Shown here one piece after another: positions 57,719 through 64,000 of a stretch of DNA of 64,000 nt. Made by a program: the position numbers and the translations under genes. A model generated the notes under the pieces. The model did no database searches and had not been told where the DNA came from. It was given only the letters and a program-made list of their open reading frames with translations. Positions within the stretch are counted from its first letter, which is position 1; the number at the start of each line of letters is the position of its first letter. This DNA is from an uncultured Anaerolineae bacterium (lineage in GTDB: Bacteria; Chloroflexota; Anaerolineae; Aggregatilineales; Phototrophicaceae), in contig CAKQCB010000003.1 of assembly GCA_934216615.1 (NCBI GenBank), positions 372,001 to 436,000 on the forward strand, given 5' to 3'.

Positions 57719-60289
57719 ATGGTTAAACCAATTGCAACGATCAGCGTTATTCCCAATTTACCGGAACCGCTTAAGCGGCTTGAAGAATTGGCCTATAATC
57801 TTCGTTGGGCATGGGATCAAGAAACGATTGCCCTTTTCCGCCGTTTAGACCGTACATTGTGGGAAAGCACCTATCACAACCCAGTCGCGGTACTGGGCTT
57901 GGTCGACCAACAGCGTCTGCAACAGTTGGCAGAGGACCCCGTGTTCTTAGCCCACTATCGCCGTGTCTGTGACGAGTATGATGCTTACCTCAACAACCAC
58001 ACCACCACATGGTTCGCTCAAAACTATGCTGGCGCTGAAAAGCCATCCATCGCCTATTTCTCGATGGAATTTGGCCTCACCGAATGTTTTCAAAACTATT
58101 CCGGTGGTCTGGGCGTCTTGAGTGGTGACCACCTGAAAAGTGCCAGTGATCTCGGCATCCCGTTGATCGGGATCGGCCTGCTCTACACCGAAGGGTACTT
58201 CCGCCAATATCTCAATGCGGACGGCTACCAACAAGAAAGCTACCCCATCAACGACTACGCCAACCTTCCCGTCACCTTAGTGCGTGAAGCGGATGGCAGT
58301 CCCGTCAAAATCAGCGTGCCGATGCCCGGCCGCAACCTGTATGCGATGGTCTGGAAAGTCCAAGTAGGGCGCATCCCGCTGTATTTGTTGGATAGCAACG
58401 TTCCAGAAAACAGCCGTGAAGAAGACCGCAGTCTCACCAGTCAATTGTATGGCGGTGACCGTCGCACACGCATCCGTCAAGAAATTTTGATGGGCATCGG
58501 CGGAATTCGCATGTTAGATCATCTCGGCTTGCGCCCCAACATCTGCCACATGAACGAAGGTCATTCCGCATTCTTAGCTTTAGAACGTATTCGCGTCATG
58601 ATGAAAGAACAGAACTTGACCTTCGAGCAAGCGCTGACCATCACTTCATCGTCAAATATTTTCACCACGCATACCCCTGTCCCTGCAGGCTTGGAACGCT
58701 TCGGCTTTGATCTGATTGACGAACACTTCACGAATTATTGGCCGGAACTCGGCTTGAGCCGTGACCAATTCCACGATCTCGGTCGTGAAGATATGGGCAC
58801 TTACGAACTTTTCTCGATGGCGGTGCTGGCGCTTAAGATGTCCGCTTCGGCTAATGGCGTAGCTCAGCTTCATGGGGATGTCTCGCGCGCGTTATGGCAG
58901 TGGATGTACCCTGAACTACCGGAACAAGAAATCCCCATCGGCGCGATTACCAACGGCATCCACGTACAAACATGGATCAGCAAAGAGATGGCGCAAATTT
59001 TTGATCGCTATCTGCCCATCGAATGGCGCAAAGAAGATTGGCGTAAGGATGTTTGGGAACAAATCGAGCATGTCCCCGACACGGAATTATGGCGCACGCA
59101 CGAATACCGTCGCGAACGGTTGATCACGTTTGCGCGTCACCGTCTACGCAATCAATTGATCAACAAGGGCGCACCCCAACATGAATTAAAAGCGGCTGAA
59201 GAAGCGCTCAACCCAGACGCGCTCACCATCGGTTTTGCACGCCGTTTCGCTACCTACAAACGGGCGACCTTGCTCTTTAGCGACCCCGAACGGTTGAAGA
59301 AAATCCTGAACGACCCTGAACGGCCTGTTCAGATCATTTTTGCAGGGAAGGCGCACCCGCACGATACACCGGGCAAAGAATTGATTCGGCAGATTGCCAA
59401 CCTCACCCAACAGCCCGAATTTCACAATAAAGTCATCTTCCTCGAAGATTATGATATGAACGTGGCGCGCTACTTAATCCAAGGGGTGGACGTGTGGTTG
59501 AACACACCCCGCCGTCCCAAAGAAGCCAGCGGCACTAGCGGGATGAAGGTGATTTACAACGGTGGTTTGAACTTCTCAATCCTTGATGGTTGGTGGGCAG
59601 AAGCCTACATGCCCCAAGTCGGTTGGGCGATTGGCAACGGTGAAGAATACGCTGAAGACCAAGCCGACATGCAAGATCATGTCGAGAGCGAAGCCCTGTA
59701 CAGCGTCTTGGAAAGCGACCTCATCCCCACCTTCTATAACCGTCGCGATAATGTCCCGCGTGAATGGTTACGCAAGGTCAAACATTCGATCAAGATGTTA
59801 GCCCCCTTCTTCAACACCCATCGTATGGTGCAAGAATATACAGCGCAGATGTACATGCCCGACTTTGCCCGCACGACTAAACTCACCGAACCGGATTTGT
59901 CGGAAGGGTTGGCGTTTGCGGAATGGCGACAAAAATTATTCTCCTCTTGGGGACAGGTCGAAATCACGGATGTCAACATCTCTGAAACCACCGTCACCGT
60001 AGGGAATGAAGTCGAAATCACCGCTCAAATCAAATTGGGCAGTTTGACGCCTGACGATGTCCAAGTCCAAGTGTATTACGGGCCGTTGACCACACGCGGG
60101 GAAATTGGCGCGGGCGGGGCATCCGTCACGATGAGTCCGACTAAAGACAATGGAAGTGGAAATTACACGTTCAAAACTGACTTCGCCTACCCCACCAGCG
60201 GGGATCGCGGGGTGTCTGTGCGTGTGCTTCCGCATCATCCCTACTTACCTACGCCGTTCTTGCCCGGCATCATCAAGTGGGCAAAGTAA
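57719..60289 (+). CDS. Alpha-glucan phosphorylase (GT35, DUF3417 N-terminus)
   Basis: 856 residues from the ATG at 57719 (TTG 57677 or ATG 57707 would add a short tail). The N-terminal DUF3417-type segment reads PNLPEPLKRLEELAYNLRWAWD. The catalytic region has AYFSMEFGLTECFQNYSGGLG, the central HMNEGHSAFLALER, FARRFATYKRATLL and the pyridoxal-phosphate Lys610 in EASGTSGMKVIYNGG. A C-terminal extension of about 80 residues is beta-rich. It releases glucose-1-phosphate from glycogen or maltodextrin, so breakdown and synthesis genes are side by side. Confidence 0.94.
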   Translation: MVKPIATISVIPNLPEPLKRLEELAYNLRWAWDQETIALFRRLDRTLWESTYHNPVAVLGLVDQQRLQQLAEDPVFLAHYRRVCDEYDAYLNNHTTTWFAQNYAGAEKPSIAYFSMEFGLTECFQNYSGGLGVLSGDHLKSASDLGIPLIGIGLLYTEGYFRQYLNADGYQQESYPINDYANLPVTLVREADGSPVKISVPMPGRNLYAMVWKVQVGRIPLYLLDSNVPENSREEDRSLTSQLYGGDRRTRIRQEILMGIGGIRMLDHLGLRPNICHMNEGHSAFLALERIRVMMKEQNLTFEQALTITSSSNIFTTHTPVPAGLERFGFDLIDEHFTNYWPELGLSRDQFHDLGREDMGTYELFSMAVLALKMSASANGVAQLHGDVSRALWQWMYPELPEQEIPIGAITNGIHVQTWISKEMAQIFDRYLPIEWRKEDWRKDVWEQIEHVPDTELWRTHEYRRERLITFARHRLRNQLINKGAPQHELKAAEEALNPDALTIGFARRFATYKRATLLFSDPERLKKILNDPERPVQIIFAGKAHPHDTPGKELIRQIANLTQQPEFHNKVIFLEDYDMNVARYLIQGVDVWLNTPRRPKEASGTSGMKVIYNGGLNFSILDGWWAEAYMPQVGWAIGNGEEYAEDQADMQDHVESEALYSVLESDLIPTFYNRRDNVPREWLRKVKHSIKMLAPFFNTHRMVQEYTAQMYMPDFARTTKLTEPDLSEGLAFAEWRQKLFSSWGQVEITDVNISETTVTVGNEVEITAQIKLGSLTPDDVQVQVYYGPLTTRGEIGAGGASVTMSPTKDNGSGNYTFKTDFAYPTSGDRGVSVRVLPHHPYLPTPFLPGIIKWAK

Positions 60290-60314
60290 CCCTGTTTCAT
60301 CCCTAACAGATAAC

Positions 60315-60347
60315 AAAAGACCTTCTCACAATGTGAGAAGGTCTTTT
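60315..60347. terminator. Bidirectional terminator between phosphorylase and ABC exporter genes
   Basis: AAAAGACCTTCTCAC (60315-60329) and GTGAGAAGGTCTTTT (60333-60347) form a perfect 15-bp stem with a 3-base loop and A/T flanks on both sides, 25 bp after the phosphorylase stop and 34 bp from the leftward stop. Confidence 0.92.
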
Positions 60348-60381
60348 CATTTCGCCCGTGATTCTGTTTTTTAGCGCAAGC

Positions 60382-61659
60382 TTATGAACGGATCAGCTTG
60401 GGCAAGTCGCGCAGTTTGGGCATTTGTCCTGAAAGTAACGTCCCCACACGGAAGATGCGCGCGGCGACCCACATCAGCACGATGACGGTTATGATTAAGA
60501 TGACCAAACTCAAGATCACCTGCTCTAGCGGAACGGTACTGATCGCCAAGCGCTGAATCATCGCAATCGGCGCGGTGATGGGGAACAAACTTAAGCCGAT
60601 GGCAACAGGCCCGTTCGGTTGTGATACAAACAACGGGGTGACATACAACGGCGCTAACGCGGGAAGCGTCAGGAACACCGCATATTGTGGCCCTTCTTTG
60701 GCGGAATTTGAAATCGCGCCGATGGCGGCATACACCGCCGCGAACATAAGATACGCCAAGATGAAGTATAGGAAGATGACAGGCAGGGATTCCACAGGGA
60801 AATTGATATTGGTCAACATCGGCGCTGCCCCCACGATTTGCGACGTCGCGCCCCCGCTCAACAGGTTCAGCCCCACATAGGCGATCACCAACCATAACGC
60901 CATTTGCGTGATGCCGAGGATGCCCAACGCAAGGATTTTCCCGCTCAATAACTCGATGGGGCGCACAGAAGAAAGCAGAATTTCGATAAACCGCGTCTCT
61001 TTTTCTTCAATCACGCTCTGCACAAGGTAGCCGTTGGTCATGAACACGCTCATAATCAAGATCATGGCAAAGAGATACACCACAATCATCAGGCTGTCTT
61101 CATCTGCCGAAGCATCCCCCGTTTGGGCGTTGGTGATGGAGAGGTTAAATTCAGACAGGCGCATCGGGTTAACCAACCGTGTCATAGTGGACAGTGGCAC
61201 CCCATCCAGCATCGAGGAAATTAAGACATCTTCCAACAGACCTTCGTTGATATCGCCAATGACGAACTCAGGTAATACCAACGTGGCATCACCCGTTTCT
61301 ATATAATCCGCAGGGATGATGTAATAGCCTGTCAGTTGGCCAGCTTCAAGCGCTTCGCCAGCTTCGGCCTCTGTCGCATACATGACCAGTTGGTTACGTG
61401 CGGTTTCGGTGACGATCCCACTATGATCAACCAGTCCGTATGTCGCCGTGAGGTCGGGCGTGAACTGATCGGTCAGTTCATTCATCATCGACGTGGATTG
61501 TTCGGGGTCGGTCAAAGGTTGGGTCGCAACCCGTTGCAAGATCATACCGACGCCAAGCAGAATGATCGGCAGAACGAAGGTCGTAAACAAGAACCCTTTG
61601 CGCAGGAAATTACGCCGCAACTCGTATTTGAATACAGTCAGGAAATGTTGAAAATTCAT
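60382..61659 (-). CDS. ABC-2 type exporter permease (NatB-like), second copy
   Basis: 425 residues. An N-terminal membrane helix (about 22-45) is followed by a large extracytoplasmic domain (about 50-190) and five or six helices in the C-terminal half, the NatB/ABC-2_3 layout. VIEEKETRFIEILLSSVRPIELLSGK is the conserved cytoplasmic motif. It is homologous to the next gene upstream, with which it overlaps by 4 bp (ATGA). Together they probably form a heterodimeric exporter, related to Na+/drug or antibiotic transporters; substrate unknown. Confidence 0.9.
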   Translation of the reverse strand: MNFQHFLTVFKYELRRNFLRKGFLFTTFVLPIILLGVGMILQRVATQPLTDPEQSTSMMNELTDQFTPDLTATYGLVDHSGIVTETARNQLVMYATEAEAGEALEAGQLTGYYIIPADYIETGDATLVLPEFVIGDINEGLLEDVLISSMLDGVPLSTMTRLVNPMRLSEFNLSITNAQTGDASADEDSLMIVVYLFAMILIMSVFMTNGYLVQSVIEEKETRFIEILLSSVRPIELLSGKILALGILGITQMALWLVIAYVGLNLLSGGATSQIVGAAPMLTNINFPVESLPVIFLYFILAYLMFAAVYAAIGAISNSAKEGPQYAVFLTLPALAPLYVTPLFVSQPNGPVAIGLSLFPITAPIAMIQRLAISTVPLEQVILSLVILIITVIVLMWVAARIFRVGTLLSGQMPKLRDLPKLIRS

Positions 61660-62885
61660 GAATTCACCTCAGTTGGGGTGGTCGCCATACCAGAACGAGG
61701 CCGTAACGCGCTCATAATTTGGCGTATACTCGGTCGCTTTCCGTAGAGTAGTAATGACCAACGGAACACCCGCGCTGAAATGTAGGTCACAAGAATCGTC
61801 GTAATGACGAGGACCACAAGGCTGAGCGCGATATGCCATGCGGGGACAGCCGTAAACGCCACCCGAAATAATACGGTTGCGGGCGCTGTAAAGGGGATGA
61901 GCGACAGCGCAACGGCCAAAGTGCCGTTGGGGTCGGTCAGAAGCTGAACGATGAAAAAGAACGGGATCACATTCACAATCGAGAACAAACCCGCATACTG
62001 TCGGCTCTCTTGTTCAGAGCCGATCATCGCGCCCAACCCCGCCATGATGCTTCCGTATAAGAAATACGACAGCAGGAAGTAAACGATCGAAAGCACAAAA
62101 ATATCAGGCGGTAAGCTGATACCTTGCAACGCTTCGATATTATTGCTCAACACGCCGATGACGAACGCCAAGACCAACCAGACACCCAACTGGATCAACC
62201 CTAAAACACACAAGCCGATGATCTTGCCCATCAACAACTGAAACGGTGAGATGGTGGTGATCAAGATTTCCATGATGCGGTTCGTTTTTTCTTCGACGAT
62301 GCCAGACATCAAATAACCGCTGGTGGTTTGCGAAGCGATCATAAAAATGGTGATGAAGATGATCGGCGTCAAAAACATGAACACCGCGCCGTTTTCGCCC
62401 ACCGTTCGGCCGTTATTGGTCGTGTGAATTGCCAAAGAGAACGGGTCATTCAAACGTTCGATCAATGCGGGGGATGCTTCGCCTAACAGGTTCGCCCGTA
62501 AATACGTGCGGATTTGGTCGCGTAATGCGCTAGGCATCCCGCCTTGTGAATACGCTTGCACGTTCGAGGTCGTCATATAATCTTCGGGCAAGACAAAATA
62601 TGCGCCGATCTCGCCCGCATCTAGGGCTTGCTGAGCGGAATCTTCATCCGCATAGACGAGGAAAGTCTCTGGGCGAGATCGTTCCTCAGTCAAAACTTGC
62701 GCATAATCGACATACCCAACGGTTCCAATCCGTTCGGTGTTCGTTTCCGACTCACTCATGACCGCAAAAATCACAGCCATCAGCACGATGGTGAAAATGG
62801 GGCCACCGAATAAACCGAATAAAAAGCTTCGCCGTCTAATGTTGGTGAGTAGTTCGTGTTTCGCAACAATCAAAAGCTTATTCAT
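61656..62885 (-). CDS. ABC-2 type exporter permease (NatB-like), first copy
   Basis: 409 residues with the same layout as the downstream gene: N-terminal helix (about 20-45), extracytoplasmic domain (50-180), then six helices. The conserved motif is GIVEEKTNRIMEILITTISPFQLLMGK. It overlaps both neighbours by 4 bp, so the three genes are translationally coupled. The pair likely arose by duplication. Confidence 0.9.
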   Translation of the reverse strand: MNKLLIVAKHELLTNIRRRSFLFGLFGGPIFTIVLMAVIFAVMSESETNTERIGTVGYVDYAQVLTEERSRPETFLVYADEDSAQQALDAGEIGAYFVLPEDYMTTSNVQAYSQGGMPSALRDQIRTYLRANLLGEASPALIERLNDPFSLAIHTTNNGRTVGENGAVFMFLTPIIFITIFMIASQTTSGYLMSGIVEEKTNRIMEILITTISPFQLLMGKIIGLCVLGLIQLGVWLVLAFVIGVLSNNIEALQGISLPPDIFVLSIVYFLLSYFLYGSIMAGLGAMIGSEQESRQYAGLFSIVNVIPFFFIVQLLTDPNGTLAVALSLIPFTAPATVLFRVAFTAVPAWHIALSLVVLVITTILVTYISARVFRWSLLLYGKRPSIRQIMSALRPRSGMATTPTEVNS

Positions 62886-63808
62886 ACGGTCGCTCGCTTG
62901 TTGCTGTCTACCACCTGAATGAAGATGTCATTCAAGTTCGGTACGGCTAATTCAAAACGGCGGATGTGCAAGTCATCACGTTCGGCAATCTGGCTCAGGA
63001 TGTCGTCGGACGACACGCCTTCGGTGAGGAATAACGTGGCGACGTTGCGCTCATCAAGGTGTGGATCAACCCGCATCACCCCGTTCAACGTAGACCAATC
63101 CCCTTCGCCTTCGACCACCACCGCGTGCAGGGCATGTTGTGAACGTACCGATTCCACCGTCCCGTACAACTGCTGTCTGCCTTGGTTGATCATGAACAGG
63201 CGGTTGGCCATCTCTTCAATCTGGTGCATCTGATGGGTGCTCATCACCACCGCGCCACCTTCACGCTTAAAGTCCATTAACAGCGATTTGATCAACTGGG
63301 TATTCACAGGGTCTAACCCCGAGAACGGTTCATCAATGATGATGATTTCGGGGTTGTGCATCACCGTCACGGCAAACTGCACTTTTTGTTGCATCCCCTT
63401 GCTTAACTCGCTCACTTTTTTCTTGGCGTGCTCAGCGAGATCAAGTTGGGTGAGATAGGCCATCGCGCGGGTTTTGGCTTCTTTGGAAGAAAGCCCCTTC
63501 AACGTGCCTAAATAAACCATCATGTCGATCACAGAGACACTTTTATAAAGCCCGCGTTCTTCCGGTAAATAGCCGATGCGGTCTTTCTTGCGTTCGGTCA
63601 ACGGGCCACCTAAAACCTCGATTTTTCCCGTGTCGGGTTTCAAAATATCTAATATCATGCGGATGGTTGTGCTTTTGCCTGCCCCATTTGGGCCGAGCAT
63701 CGCAAAGATTTCACCTTTGTAGACCTCAAAAGACACGTTATCTACTGCACGAAATGAGCCGTAGGTCTTTGAAATATTCTCGACATGAATTGCTGTTTCA
63801 AGCGCCAT
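62882..63808 (-). CDS. ABC exporter ATPase (NatA-like)
   Basis: 308 residues from the ATG at 63808 (AGAGG upstream; a TTG at 63817 is less likely). Walker A is GPNGAGKST (39-47), the signature reads ELSKGMQQKVQ instead of LSGGQ, Walker B is IIIIDEPFSGLDP, and the switch His is in VMSTHQMHQIEEM. A DUF4162-like C-terminal region (about 225-300) follows, as in NatA/drug-export ATPases. It powers the two permeases downstream. It belongs to the exporter class and is not the missing ATPase of the sugar importers. Confidence 0.93.
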   Translation of the reverse strand: MALETAIHVENISKTYGSFRAVDNVSFEVYKGEIFAMLGPNGAGKSTTIRMILDILKPDTGKIEVLGGPLTERKKDRIGYLPEERGLYKSVSVIDMMVYLGTLKGLSSKEAKTRAMAYLTQLDLAEHAKKKVSELSKGMQQKVQFAVTVMHNPEIIIIDEPFSGLDPVNTQLIKSLLMDFKREGGAVVMSTHQMHQIEEMANRLFMINQGRQQLYGTVESVRSQHALHAVVVEGEGDWSTLNGVMRVDPHLDERNVATLFLTEGVSSDDILSQIAERDDLHIRRFELAVPNLNDIFIQVVDSNKRATV

Positions 63809-63817
63809 AGAGTGCAA

Positions 63818-64000
63818 ATCCTCTCACAAAAATTAATAATGCAGCAGAAATAAGACAACTATTTGAAATGTTTTTGGTGTTTAATTGTATATACGTAAAA
63901 GATTATAATAATTTGCAAAGCCCGTTCTCTTTTCACAAAAGCAATCTAACAATTGGCTACATCAGTTTGTAACGTTAATTGCATCTTGTTTAAAAGTGAT
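63818..64000. other. AT-rich right end, upstream of the exporter operon
   Basis: No gene is seen in these 183 bp. They should hold the leftward promoter of the exporter operon, which could not be assigned with confidence. Confidence 0.4.

Noticed and set aside
62882..63808. Shared ATPase for the sugar importers
   Set aside because: The sequence is NatA-like, coupled by overlap to two exporter permeases, and lacks the C-terminal regulatory domain of MalK/MsmX proteins.

Overview
The window looks like one chromosomal stretch of a Chloroflexota bacterium, most likely Anaerolineae-like. This is inferred from gene content and style: roughly 50% GC by eye, many TTG/GTG starts, Thr/Pro-rich lipoproteins with SH3 and CARDB-like domains, GH57 branching enzyme beside an alpha-glucan phosphorylase with a DUF3417-type N-terminus, a CdaA/CdaR pair, and several multi-domain signalling proteins. 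No ribosomal RNA or ribosomal protein gene is present to fix the taxonomy. One tRNA (Glu, anticodon TTC) is present.

Positions 1-13350 form a carbohydrate-use region with two clusters. The first runs leftward: a substrate-binding protein, two permeases, a YesL/DUF624-like membrane protein and the N-terminal part of a GH116 glycosidase that continues beyond the left edge. The second has a leftward GH43 gene and a divergent ArsR-type regulator, followed by binding protein, two permeases, a secreted GH43 and a GH2 enzyme. Neither importer has its own ATPase, so a shared MsmX-type ATPase is expected elsewhere. Strong regulatory sites are readable: two near-perfect 16-bp palindromes upstream of the first operon, and a near-consensus promoter overlapped by an inverted repeat in front of the regulator.

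Positions 13400-35600 are mostly housekeeping and signalling genes: tRNA-Glu, a YgiT-like zinc finger protein, signal peptidase I, a REC-GAF-adenylate cyclase, Der GTPase, CdaR/CdaA, a large TPR protein, ornithine carbamoyltransferase, DNA polymerase I, an 881-residue pseudo-receiver/roadblock/transposase-fold fusion, a lipoprotein, a V4R-domain protein, MiaB, a small unknown protein, an MBL-fold hydrolase and a lipoprotein cytochrome c.

Positions 35600-50200 hold a histidine kinase that lacks the phospho-accepting His, a GT4 glycosyltransferase overlapping methylglyoxal synthase, and a tightly coupled leftward operon: response regulator, membrane NERD protein, AddB-like, AddA-like, membrane protein. 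A paralogous response regulator plus intact kinase is read divergently from it.

Positions 50200-60300 are mainly glycogen metabolism: GH57 branching enzyme, glycogen synthase, ADP-glucose pyrophosphorylase, a stand-alone CBM48 protein and alpha-glucan phosphorylase. A TIR-uracil-DNA-glycosylase-fold fusion lies inside this cluster and is the best candidate here for an undescribed (possibly anti-phage) protein. A structured minus-strand RNA candidate lies at 50554-50770. Positions 60300-63810 encode a NatA/NatB-like ABC exporter with one ATPase and two permeases.
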